Source of the DNA: Candidatus Melainabacteria bacterium
Lineage (GTDB): Bacteria > Cyanobacteriota > Vampirovibrionia > Obscuribacterales > Obscuribacteraceae
Direction of reading: 5' to 3'
DNA: 64,000 nt
Assembly (NCBI GenBank): GCA_003242885.1
Contig: QKMZ01000015.1
Coordinates: 705,568-769,567, forward strand
The position numbers and the translations under genes are program-made. This document shows, one piece after another, positions 43,573 to 51,986 of this stretch (the first letter of the stretch is position 1; each line of letters starts with the position of its first letter). The notes under the pieces are model-generated. The model saw only the letters and a list, made by a program, of their open reading frames with translations. It made no database searches and had not been told where the DNA came from.

Positions 43573-46500
43573 TCAGTCACTTGTTTTCGTAGTTTCCTCA
43601 TGGTTCGACGAAGAATTTGCGAATTTTTCGTCGTTACCGGCACCTACACCCACCCGAGTGTCCACGAGGTTAATGCTCATGAGTTCGGTGGCAAGCGACT
43701 TCAGTTCTGTCAACGAAGGGAAGTCAACAAGCGGTTGTGCCGAGGTCTGGGTCAGTTCGTTGCCGAGGGCTGACAATCCGGACTGGCTTGCTGGCTGTGT
43801 TTGACTTGCCGTAGCGTCGGCGGTCTGCAGAATGGACATACTTAAGATAGAGCCGAAATCAGGTTCGTCCTCAGTGGTTGGCTCGAACGAAGGCTCGAAG
43901 CTTTCGTTGGTCGGAGCTTGAGCTTGCGCAGCTGAGGTCACAGGCTGGATAACAGGCTGTGCTACAGGTGCCGGCGTGACTGGTTGAATCACTGGAGCAG
44001 GTGTTACAGCTTGAATCACTGGCGCTGCTGGAGCGACCGGAGCTTGCGGTTGAACTGCTGGAGCAGCCGGTTGTTGGACAGGCGCAGCAGCTCTGACTAC
44101 TGGCACGATCGAAGGTGCTGGAGCCGAGACTGGTTCTGCAACTGGTTCCGAAACTGGCGCTGGTGCTGGAGTTGCCGGTGCTTGTGCAGTCGGGAACGGC
44201 AGGAATGCAGGCGCTGTAGCCACTGGCGCTGGAGCCGGTGCGGCTTGTACAACTGGAGTTTCAACGACTGGCGCTGGAGCGGGTGCGGCTTCAACAACTG
44301 GAGTTTCAACGACTGGCGCTGTTTCTACAGGCTGAACCACTTCTTCCTGTGCGACAGGTGTGGGTTCGGCTTCTGGTTGAACTGGCGCTGGAGCCGGAGC
44401 TTCCGTCATTGCCGGTGCTTCTTGTTCAATATTCTTCGGATTGCGCTGATTGATACGCATGCTGAGCGGTCCGAAACCATCCATTGGTTGTTGCACAGGC
44501 TCATTTTTAATAGGCTGGGCAGGCTGATCGACGAATAGGTTGTTCGGCACAGGCTGGTTTTTGGCAGGTTGAGACTTAAGTCCCCAGCTCGGTGCGGCTG
44601 CAGCGTCGTTGGAGTCTGCGACTTCGTCATCGCTATGGTGGTCTTTGGCATCGAATGCCGCCAGGAGGGCTTCCTGTGCTTCGAGCGAATCGAACATGTC
44701 GAGATTGGACAGGTCGAGGTTTTCCAGGTCGAGACCGGCGAGGACGTCTTTCGTTTGTTCCTCTATAAAGGAATCCAACATCGACTTGACCTTGTCTTCG
44801 GCAGGCGGTGTGACACCCTCTGCCGGAGCAGCGGCGAACGAACCGGGCATGCTCGGAATTGCAGTGGAACTCTTTGTCGCATCGAAAGCCGGAGCCTGTT
44901 GATTGACTGGCATTCTGATGGTCCAACCGTCGGCTGCAGCTCCAGCGTCTTCGGCGTTTTCCGCATCCGACTCGTCGATATCGTCGATGAGTGGCTCTTG
45001 GGAGATTTCGATTTTCGGCTTGGAACCGTTTTTGCCGTTGGTGAGCGACGTGATGATAGGCGCTGCCAGTGGCTTGGTTTGGGGCACGTAGTCTCCTGCT
45101 GGAATTTCCAGGATCTTGGAGCCATCTGCCGCTTCCACTTTGTCCACAGACATGACTTGATATTCTTCTTCGAGCGTCTTGGGCGCTTGTTCTTTGCTGC
45201 AAGAACGGTCTGCGACGGGTTCGAAATCGTCGACGATCTTGCCCAAAGTGACTTCCATGCCCAGTCCGCGCAATTCGCAGCACAGCCCATCGAATGCTGC
45301 GGTGCGTCCGCCGGCAGTGATTTCCTTACCTTGAACCATATCGGCATAGGCTTGGTGTCTGCCCTGGATATCGTCTGCCTTGATGGTCATCATCTCGTGC
45401 AGGATATTGGCGGCGCCGTAAGCTTGGATTGCCCAAACTTCCATTTCGCCCATTCTTTGTCCGCCGTGGTTGGCCTTCCCGCCGACCGGCTGTTGCGTGA
45501 CTGCTGCGTACGGTCCACCGAGACCGGAGCGAGCGTTGACTTTGTGCAGTACGAGTTGGTTCAACTTCAACATGTACTGGCGACCGACCAATACCGGGCG
45601 ATCGAATGGCTCACCGGTTCTGCCGTCGAAGAGTTGTACTTTGCCGTTGGCTTGCAGCCATTCGTAGCCTGGCATCTTGCGTGCTTCTTTGAGCGCTTCG
45701 TTGATGAGGCGGAATGATGCGTCTTCGGTGAGTGACTCGTCGAATTGGTGAATGCGGTAATAGCGGTTCAAAATTTGCGAGTAGAGACCCAACTGAGCGT
45801 CGAATACCTGACCGACGTTCATACGGGAAGGTACGCCGAGTGCGTTCAAGCAGAGGTCTACAGGTGTGCCGTCCGGCAGGTAGGGCATGTCGCAATCCGG
45901 AACGATGATTGAAACGATACCTTTGTTTCCGTGACGTCCTGCCAGCTTGTCGCCCACTTCAACCGGGCAGAGTCTGGCGATGAGAACTTCGATTTCGCAG
46001 ATGACGCCTGCTTTCAATTCCGGCGTTGTTTCCGGAGTGAAGATGCGGATGTCGATGACGCGACCGCCGGAGCCGTGCGGTACGCGCAGGCTGCTGTCGG
46101 CCATTTCTTCGGCGACTTTACCGAATACTGCTTGCAAGAGTTCTTCTTCTGCAGAAAGCGCACGTGCTTCTTTCGGTGTCAATTTGGAGACCAAAACATC
46201 ACCAGGATTGACGTAGCTACCGATTTTGGCGATGCCGCGTTCGTCCAAGTGCTCGAGGTCTTTGCCTGCAACGTTTGGCATTTCAGGCGTGAGAATTTCA
46301 GGACCGCGCAGAGTTTGATAAACGTTGGTCGAATGTTTTTCAATTTCAATGTGGGTCAGTTTTTGATCTTTGACCAAACCTTCTCTGACGACAATCGCAT
46401 CCTCAAAGTTGTAACCGCGCCAGGGCATGAAGGCTACGAGCAAATTGCGTCCGAGTGCCAATTCACCTTGGTCGATACCAGGACCGTCAGCGATGATTTG

Positions 46501-48408
46501 ACCGGCTTCGATTTGCTGTCCGACCTTAACTGCTGGACGTTGGTCGAGGATAGTGTTTTGGTTGGTTCTGTCGTAGCGAATAAGCGGATAGTAGCGCTTT
46601 TCGCCGGAAGGTTGTGTGATGACGATTTCTTTGCCGGTGACGCTGGTCACGGTGCCCGCGCGTTTGGCAGCCAACGAGTGACCGGACGAACGTCCGACGA
46701 TGCGCTCCATGCCGGTTCCGACGCGCGGACGCTCAGGCTTGATGAGCGGCAAAGTTTGGCGCATCATGCCACCACCCATGAGGGCTCGTCCCGTATCGTC
46801 GTGCTCCAGGAATGGAATCAGAGCAGAACCTACGGACAAGAAACCTTGAGGCGTAATACCGATCATGTCGATTTCTTCGGGTGCGACCTCGAAGAATTTC
46901 TCACCGCGTCTTGCCGGCACGAGCGGTCCAACCAGACGGTCGTTTGCCACTTTGGCATCGGGCGGTGCAAGTGTGTAGATTTTGTCGTCGCCAGGTGCGA
47001 GGTAGACAACTTCATCGGTCAAGAAGCCATTGATGACGCGGCGGTAAGGCACGGTCATGAAGCCGTCTTCGTCGATGCGGCAGTAGGTCGCCATGTAGCT
47101 GACCATACCGCAGTTCTTACCTTCAGGCGATTCAACCAAGCAGACACGACCGATTTGCGACGGGTGAACGTCACGCATCTCGGTAGGAGCAGCGTTAGGG
47201 TCGATACCACCAGGACCGAACGATGTGATTCTTCTTCTGTGCGAAAGTTCGGACAGAGGATTTTGTTGGTCGAGGTATTGAACGAGCGGGTTGCCCGAGA
47301 AGTACTTCATTACTGCGTTGGCGAACGGACGGCAGTCGAGAATGTCGTTAGGCGAACCAATCTCTTCGTCTTCGTTCATTTCCAGTCTGGTCTTGAGCGA
47401 GCGAACCATTTGTGCCAGAGCGGGACGCACTGCACGGGTCATGGTTTCGCCAACACCGCGCAAGTGGCGGTTTTCCAAGGAGTCTGGATTGTCCAGTTGT
47501 CCCATGCCGTTGGGCAAGTTCAGGAGATATTCGAAGATGTTGAGCAAGTCCATGCCGGTGACTTGGTGGGATTCTTCATCCAAGCCCATCTTCTTGTTGA
47601 AACGTCTTCTGCCCAGTTTGCCGAGCGAATACTTTCTCTTGTCGGTCAATTCTTGCAACGCGACCAAGCCACCGCCTGCGCCACCGCCACCGTCCGGTTT
47701 CCACGAACGACCGATGACAGCCAGAGCTTCAGTCTTGGTGATGTTTTTCCATTCAATGCGTCTTGCTTCGAGAAGCGGCTTCAGTCTCTTTTCGAGAATG
47801 GCTTCGTCGACGCCCATTGCCAAAAGCAAGGTTTGGGCGGAAACCCAAGCACGCTTGGGCAATTTGACACGGCACTTAGCCTTGGATGCGCGGCTTGAGA
47901 TGGTTGGGTCGAGTTCCAGTTCAAAGGTGATTGGTGCGCCCTGTTCTGCCAACATCAAAGCTTTGTAAGTGATGTGGGTTGGGTTGGAGAAATAGATGCC
48001 GGGAGCTCTGACGAGCTGACCGAGAACGACGCGCTCAGAACCGTTGATTACGAAGGTTCCGCGGTCGGTGATTACAGGAACATCGCCCATATATGCGGTC
48101 GACTTACGGATTTCACCGGTTTGAATGTCGCGCAACCAAACTTCCATCATCATGCGTTTTGCATGAGTCATGTTGGTTTTTCTGGCTTGTTCTGGGGTTG
48201 TTGGATAGCCTGAGTCTGCAGCGTAGTCTTCGAATCTCCAGTGCGGTTTTCCATCTGGTCCGATGAAAGACAATTCGAAGCGCGGCGAGAAATCGCTGGA
48301 AATCGGCGAAATCTCAGTGAAGAGATTGCCAATGATCTCTTCCGTGAAGCGCCGGTACGAGCGTCTCGGGAACTCAGCTAAGTCTGGTGCTTGAAAGTAA
48401 AACGTCAT
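43573..48408 (-). CDS. rpoB: Divergent RNA polymerase beta subunit with ~550-residue C-terminal extension
   Basis: 1611 aa. Residues 1 to about 1055 are a complete RpoB: TDRGTFVINGSERVV, the rifampicin region with Asp380 (E. coli 516), HDDTGRALMGGG, YNFEDAIVV, GDKLAGRHGNKG with catalytic-site Lys821 and Lys829 (E. coli 1065 and 1073), LPDGTPVDLCLNALGVPSR and GGKANHGGQRMGEMEVWA. The core ends with the normal AAFDGLCCELRGLGMEV. Beyond it is an acidic then Ala/Pro/Val/Gln-rich tail unusual for RpoB. No rpoC follows and no rplJL precedes; upstream is a TPR gene whose TAA abuts this ATG. It could be the sole or a second beta subunit; no second copy is visible here. Confidence 0.93.
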   Translation of the reverse strand: MTFYFQAPDLAEFPRRSYRRFTEEIIGNLFTEISPISSDFSPRFELSFIGPDGKPHWRFEDYAADSGYPTTPEQARKTNMTHAKRMMMEVWLRDIQTGEIRKSTAYMGDVPVITDRGTFVINGSERVVLGQLVRAPGIYFSNPTHITYKALMLAEQGAPITFELELDPTISSRASKAKCRVKLPKRAWVSAQTLLLAMGVDEAILEKRLKPLLEARRIEWKNITKTEALAVIGRSWKPDGGGGAGGGLVALQELTDKRKYSLGKLGRRRFNKKMGLDEESHQVTGMDLLNIFEYLLNLPNGMGQLDNPDSLENRHLRGVGETMTRAVRPALAQMVRSLKTRLEMNEDEEIGSPNDILDCRPFANAVMKYFSGNPLVQYLDQQNPLSELSHRRRITSFGPGGIDPNAAPTEMRDVHPSQIGRVCLVESPEGKNCGMVSYMATYCRIDEDGFMTVPYRRVINGFLTDEVVYLAPGDDKIYTLAPPDAKVANDRLVGPLVPARRGEKFFEVAPEEIDMIGITPQGFLSVGSALIPFLEHDDTGRALMGGGMMRQTLPLIKPERPRVGTGMERIVGRSSGHSLAAKRAGTVTSVTGKEIVITQPSGEKRYYPLIRYDRTNQNTILDQRPAVKVGQQIEAGQIIADGPGIDQGELALGRNLLVAFMPWRGYNFEDAIVVREGLVKDQKLTHIEIEKHSTNVYQTLRGPEILTPEMPNVAGKDLEHLDERGIAKIGSYVNPGDVLVSKLTPKEARALSAEEELLQAVFGKVAEEMADSSLRVPHGSGGRVIDIRIFTPETTPELKAGVICEIEVLIARLCPVEVGDKLAGRHGNKGIVSIIVPDCDMPYLPDGTPVDLCLNALGVPSRMNVGQVFDAQLGLYSQILNRYYRIHQFDESLTEDASFRLINEALKEARKMPGYEWLQANGKVQLFDGRTGEPFDRPVLVGRQYMLKLNQLVLHKVNARSGLGGPYAAVTQQPVGGKANHGGQRMGEMEVWAIQAYGAANILHEMMTIKADDIQGRHQAYADMVQGKEITAGGRTAAFDGLCCELRGLGMEVTLGKIVDDFEPVADRSCSKEQAPKTLEEEYQVMSVDKVEAADGSKILEIPAGDYVPQTKPLAAPIITSLTNGKNGSKPKIEISQEPLIDDIDESDAENAEDAGAAADGWTIRMPVNQQAPAFDATKSSTAIPSMPGSFAAAPAEGVTPPAEDKVKSMLDSFIEEQTKDVLAGLDLENLDLSNLDMFDSLEAQEALLAAFDAKDHHSDDEVADSNDAAAAPSWGLKSQPAKNQPVPNNLFVDQPAQPIKNEPVQQPMDGFGPLSMRINQRNPKNIEQEAPAMTEAPAPAPVQPEAEPTPVAQEEVVQPVETAPVVETPVVEAAPAPAPVVETPVVQAAPAPAPVATAPAFLPFPTAQAPATPAPAPVSEPVAEPVSAPAPSIVPVVRAAAPVQQPAAPAVQPQAPVAPAAPVIQAVTPAPVIQPVTPAPVAQPVIQPVTSAAQAQAPTNESFEPSFEPTTEDEPDFGSILSMSILQTADATASQTQPASQSGLSALGNELTQTSAQPLVDFPSLTELKSLATELMSINLVDTRVGVGAGNDEKFANSSSNHEETTKTSD

Positions 48409-50538
48409 TTACTTGCTCCCGCTAACGCTAGAATCGGATTTGTCACTCATGAGTGAACGCTTGTGTATCGCCATTGCTCGTGCCAGGTCGTCCGAGTAGG
48501 CTTTCATTGCCGGCTTCAATGCGCTGGCGATGCGGAACTCGGGGATTGCCTCGACAACTTGTCCGAGATTAAGAAGGTTGGTAGCCAGTCTGTGGTGGAG
48601 CTCAGGATTTTGTACGTCGGCGTCGCACATTTGTCTGAGCAGAGTGGCTGCACCTTGGTAGTCTCTTTGTGATTCAAGAACGCTTACTTGGCTCAGAGCA
48701 TCGTTGGTGCTAACCGGAGCGCCATTGGCTTGGGCTGCGGATTGAGCTGCTTGTTGTTGTGCTTGAGCTTGTTGCGCTTGCATCGCCTGTTGGCGCGCTT
48801 GCTGTTGCATTTCTTGTTCCATTTGAGCTTGAGCTTGCTGAGACTCATCGTGAGTTCTGAAGTTCATTGCTTGAGGATTGAAAGCCGGACGCTGCGAACC
48901 GCCTTCGTACATGCTCTTTCTCGAAGGATCGTGCTGCTGCATTTGTTGTTGCACTTGCTCTTCAGGTTGAGCAACGCGGAAGCTGCCCGGAGGCTGAGCT
49001 GCAAACTGCTGTTGTTGCAATTGCTGTTGAGCCGGTTGCATTTGCTGAGGAGCTTGCTGCATGGGCTGTTGTTGTGCCGGCTGCGCAGTTATTTGATTAG
49101 CGATTTGACCGCTCATTTGCGCAACTTGAGCACCACTCATGCCCATGTTCTTTTGCATTTCTTTCGCGCGTTCTGCAGCTTCGACTTTGGTCGGGTCGAT
49201 GATGACTACCTTCAAATACGCTGCGTGGGCGGCGGCATAGTTGCCGATGCCTTCGAGGCATTCCGCCATCAAATAGAGGTACTTGGGATTTTTGTCTTCC
49301 ATCATCACTGCTTGATTGATCTCACCAAGGGCTTCTCTACGGAGCCCTTGGCTGAACAATGTTTCAGCAGCCATTCTGTGCTTTTCTGCAATAGCATGCT
49401 GATAAGCCCTCTTCAGGCTTGCACGTCCCGATTCCAATCCCGGGTTACGTGGATCGAGTGCTTCGAGGCGGCGATATTCGCCTTCTGCCCCAACAAAGTC
49501 ACCCGTGAGTTGCATGGCGCCAGCCAGACCCAAATGATTTTCAGCAAGCAGCGGGTTTTGCGCTACTTGTTTGCGCCAGAGTTCGACGAGTGCCTGACCG
49601 GCAGCTACGTCTTTGCTGTCGCAGATGATGGCTTTGCGCAGAGACGCAGCAGCCGCGGTGAAGTCGTTCTTGGACATTTGCAGGAAGGCCAGCTGTCTGT
49701 GAGCCGGACCATAATCTGCATCCTTAACTATGGCTTGGCGGTAGTACGCCATTGCGTTGGTCACTTGACCGTAGCGAACACAGAGGTCGCCCATCTTTTG
49801 ATATACGCGGGCGGACTGCTCGAGAGCCATGCACTGTTGAATTTCAATCGAAGCGCCAACGAGGTCGCCGGAGCCCATAAGTTTTTCAGCCAGTTCCAGT
49901 CTCTGGTCGACAGAACCAGGATCGATGCCTTGCTTCTTGAGCGCTTCGCTCAAGTGCTTCGCTGCCATCGCGTTGTCGCTGGCAGCGGCGAGCGCTTGTC
50001 TAAATAGATGGGCGGCGCCGGCATAGTCATGTGCTGCAAGCCGCTGTTGACCGTAGGCGGTGCGGGCGGCGGAAAGATTGATTTTGAATTGCTTATTGGA
50101 AGGATCATATTGAACGGCTTTTTCGTGAGCTACGATCGCTTCGTTCCAACGTCCTTGTTTGCCGAAAGCAACCGCGCTGTTGTTTGCGTCGATTGCGGTT
50201 TGGATGAATTGTTTGGCGTTTTCTACTTGTTGAGCTGCAGCCTTCTTTTGCTCTTCGATAGCTCTGAGCTTATCGATTTCAGCCTTTTTGGCTGCTTCGG
50301 CTTCTTGCTGCTTCTTGAGCTTTTCTTCTTCGCGGTAGTCCAGACGGCGCTGGAATCTGCTGCCGCTCGGCGGAATAGCTACAGCATTGCTGTCATTGAA
50401 TTCTTTGGTCTCACGCTCGTACGGAAGGGGTGCTCCGGTGAGTTTTGTGGCGAGTGCGCTTTGAGTGCCCAGGGCAACCGTGAAGGCTACTGCCAGGAGT
50501 ATCGGTGAGAACTTTAAGAGTGAGGACTGTTTGAGCAT
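48409..50538 (-). CDS. Exported TPR protein with glutamine-rich linker, coupled to rpoB
   Basis: 709 aa. Signal peptide MLKQSSLLKFSPILLAVAFT ending near the A-x-A of SALATKL, a Lys/Glu/Ala coiled coil (EEEKLKKQQEAEAAKKAEID), about ten TPR units (WNEAIVAHEKAVQYDPSN and others), a Gln/Ala/Pro low-complexity stretch roughly at 460-615, then two more TPRs. Such proteins act as scaffolds in the cell envelope. The stop TAA is immediately followed by the rpoB ATG, with GGGAG 9 nt upstream inside this gene, so rpoB translation should depend on this gene being translated. A periplasmic protein coupled to a polymerase subunit is unexpected. Confidence 0.8.
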   Translation of the reverse strand: MLKQSSLLKFSPILLAVAFTVALGTQSALATKLTGAPLPYERETKEFNDSNAVAIPPSGSRFQRRLDYREEEKLKKQQEAEAAKKAEIDKLRAIEEQKKAAAQQVENAKQFIQTAIDANNSAVAFGKQGRWNEAIVAHEKAVQYDPSNKQFKINLSAARTAYGQQRLAAHDYAGAAHLFRQALAAASDNAMAAKHLSEALKKQGIDPGSVDQRLELAEKLMGSGDLVGASIEIQQCMALEQSARVYQKMGDLCVRYGQVTNAMAYYRQAIVKDADYGPAHRQLAFLQMSKNDFTAAAASLRKAIICDSKDVAAGQALVELWRKQVAQNPLLAENHLGLAGAMQLTGDFVGAEGEYRRLEALDPRNPGLESGRASLKRAYQHAIAEKHRMAAETLFSQGLRREALGEINQAVMMEDKNPKYLYLMAECLEGIGNYAAAHAAYLKVVIIDPTKVEAAERAKEMQKNMGMSGAQVAQMSGQIANQITAQPAQQQPMQQAPQQMQPAQQQLQQQQFAAQPPGSFRVAQPEEQVQQQMQQHDPSRKSMYEGGSQRPAFNPQAMNFRTHDESQQAQAQMEQEMQQQARQQAMQAQQAQAQQQAAQSAAQANGAPVSTNDALSQVSVLESQRDYQGAATLLRQMCDADVQNPELHHRLATNLLNLGQVVEAIPEFRIASALKPAMKAYSDDLARAMAIHKRSLMSDKSDSSVSGSK

Positions 50539-51016
50539 TTGAGAATCGAGGTGAATTTGTCGTAGAAGCTGGTTTGTCAGTCCGACCCTGGGGTTGTCGA
50601 GGGGCGAATGTGAGCACAGCTTAACGATGTTGGGGGTGGTCAGTCTATTGGGGGGAATCCCACGCCATTCGTATATTTCCCATCACGCCATGTCCAAAAA
50701 GCGAAAAACGCCGCCAGTTCCGGTTTTGAAGCCGCCATGCCGTCACTGTAATTTAGATATCGTGAGAAGAAAACGAATAAAGAACAGTTGTAAAGAGGAA
50801 TTTATGTGAATTACCGCTCAGAAAAAACTGCAAGCAAAAGCTCCCGCCGCGATCAAAAACCGTTTTACTCCGAAAATTTGTGGCATTGTTAGAATTAAGG
50901 CGAGGAAGACTCAAGCGGCTGATAACTAACGCCTTTAGCCAAACTGAGTACGAAATCGGATCCTATGTCCCTCGCATATACCGTCCAGGCGTTGTGCATT
51001 AATTCCGGAGACATTC
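50539..51016. other. Divergent intergenic region with possible small ORFs
   Basis: 478 bp upstream of both the TPR-rpoB operon and the NarL-type regulator. A 39-codon ORF at 50690-50809 (separate entry) is the only gene-like item. AGAGGA near 50794 precedes an ATGTGA start-stop and a 28-codon GTG ORF; I do not call it. No strong promoter match was found by eye. Confidence 0.4.
50690..50809 (+). CDS. Possible small basic CxxC protein
   Basis: 39 aa: MSKKRKTPPVPVLKPPCRHC followed by NLDIVRRKRIKNSCKEEFM. It is strongly basic with CRHC and one further Cys, which resembles small zinc-binding or ribosomal-like proteins. No clear Shine-Dalgarno is seen before the ATG, and I recognise no family. It could equally be chance. 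Confidence 0.3.
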   Translation: MSKKRKTPPVPVLKPPCRHCNLDIVRRKRIKNSCKEEFM

Positions 51017-51883
51017 TTGGACTCTACATTCCGCTCCAATCCCTTCCGTCCCCGCACTATCCTGTGCGAAAGACATGAATTAATTCGCTTCGGCTTGAAG
51101 CGTGTGGTTTCGGAAGTTGTCGATATTATCGGCGAGGCTGCCGACGGCATGACTGCTACGGAAATGATCCGCAGGCAGCGCCCTGACTTTGTAATTCTCG
51201 ACGTCGATCTTGATGTACTTAATGGTGTTGAAGTCTGCCGGCGCGTCAGCCAGGAGCTTCCTAACTCCAATGTTCTGGTTCTAACAGACTCTTATCACGC
51301 TACTAAATACCACAACCAGCTTATGAGAGCGGGCGCCCGTGGTTTTTGCCTTAAGAGTTCTGGTCCAAGAACTCTATTTGAAGCTATAGAGCAAGTTACG
51401 CGCGCGTTGCCGTACTGTGACCCGAAGATTACTCAGTTGGTAAAACAGGCTCCTTCGACGAGCATGCCCAACTGCAATTTGACCGACCGCGAAATTGAAG
51501 TTCTTATTCGACTAGATCTTCGCAATAAAGAAATTGCAGAAGAACTCGATATGAAACTCCGCACGGTTGAAAAACATATCGAGTGCATTCTCGCGAAACT
51601 TAAGGTGCCTACGCGTACCGCAGCCGCGCTGAAAGCCGTGCAGTTGGGTTATGTGCTTTTGCCGAAGATGCCCGGACGCGACCCCGTTACCGGTGTCACG
51701 CACGAACAGACGGTTGCCGAGCTGCAAGCCGAGTTGGCTATCGCCAACGAGCACTTGCGTGCCCTCCTGAAGCAGAACGAGCTGCTTAAGGAAGCACTTA
51801 ATCAGAAGATTAGTCCAGCTGAAGAAGAAGAAGAGAAGAGAAGACGTATGGGTTTAAATCCCAAGCCGGAAGATGGTAAGTAA
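51017..51883 (+). CDS. NarL/LuxR-family response regulator with C-terminal coiled coil
   Basis: 288 aa. The receiver domain carries Asp62 (FVILDVDLDVLNG) and the Lys (FCLKSS), but the acidic pair is weak (ILCERHELI). The DNA-binding helix-turn-helix is typical: NLTDREIEVLIRLDLRNKEI followed by AEELDMKLRTVEKHIECILA. After it lies an unusual ~70-residue tail with a heptad-like helix (EQTVAELQAELAIANEHLRA, LLKQNELLKEALNQKISPAE), suggesting extra dimerisation. Start TTG 51017 is supported by CCGGAG 6 nt upstream. No paired kinase lies beside it. Confidence 0.9.
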   Translation: MDSTFRSNPFRPRTILCERHELIRFGLKRVVSEVVDIIGEAADGMTATEMIRRQRPDFVILDVDLDVLNGVEVCRRVSQELPNSNVLVLTDSYHATKYHNQLMRAGARGFCLKSSGPRTLFEAIEQVTRALPYCDPKITQLVKQAPSTSMPNCNLTDREIEVLIRLDLRNKEIAEELDMKLRTVEKHIECILAKLKVPTRTAAALKAVQLGYVLLPKMPGRDPVTGVTHEQTVAELQAELAIANEHLRALLKQNELLKEALNQKISPAEEEEEKRRRMGLNPKPEDGK

Positions 51884-51949
51884 CTATTTCGTCGCGTCCT
51901 TTGTTCTAAGAATCTTGAGAATAGTCTGCGCCCGCAGATGGTGCGAATG

Positions 51950-51977
51950 CCTGGGAGCGCCGGCGGCTCGCCGGCTT
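51950..51977 (+). repeat. Dispersed GC-rich element, family B (copy 1)
   Basis: A 28-bp sequence starting CCTGGGAGCGCCGGCGGCTC and ending GCCGGCTT, identical to copies at 61591-61618 and, inverted, at 62300-62327. It contains the GCCGGCGGCTCGCCGGC near-palindrome. Here it precedes a lipoprotein ATG by 10 bp. Confidence 0.8.
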
Positions 51978-51986
51978 CAGGTATTA

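Noticed and set aside
43984..44538. Repetitive ORFs on the plus strand opposite the RpoB tail (Trp/Arg/Cys-rich)
   Set aside because: They are antisense shadows of the Ala/Pro/Val-rich RpoB tail, with no ribosome-binding site or sensible composition.
45931..47898. 655-codon open frame on the strand opposite rpoB
   Set aside because: It is the antisense of a strongly conserved RpoB region; RpoB motifs are intact in the minus strand and the plus-strand product has no recognisable domain.
50794..50900. 28-codon GTG ORF following AGAGGA near 50794
   Set aside because: Short, with a competing ATGTGA start-stop at the same site, and no homologue I can recognise.
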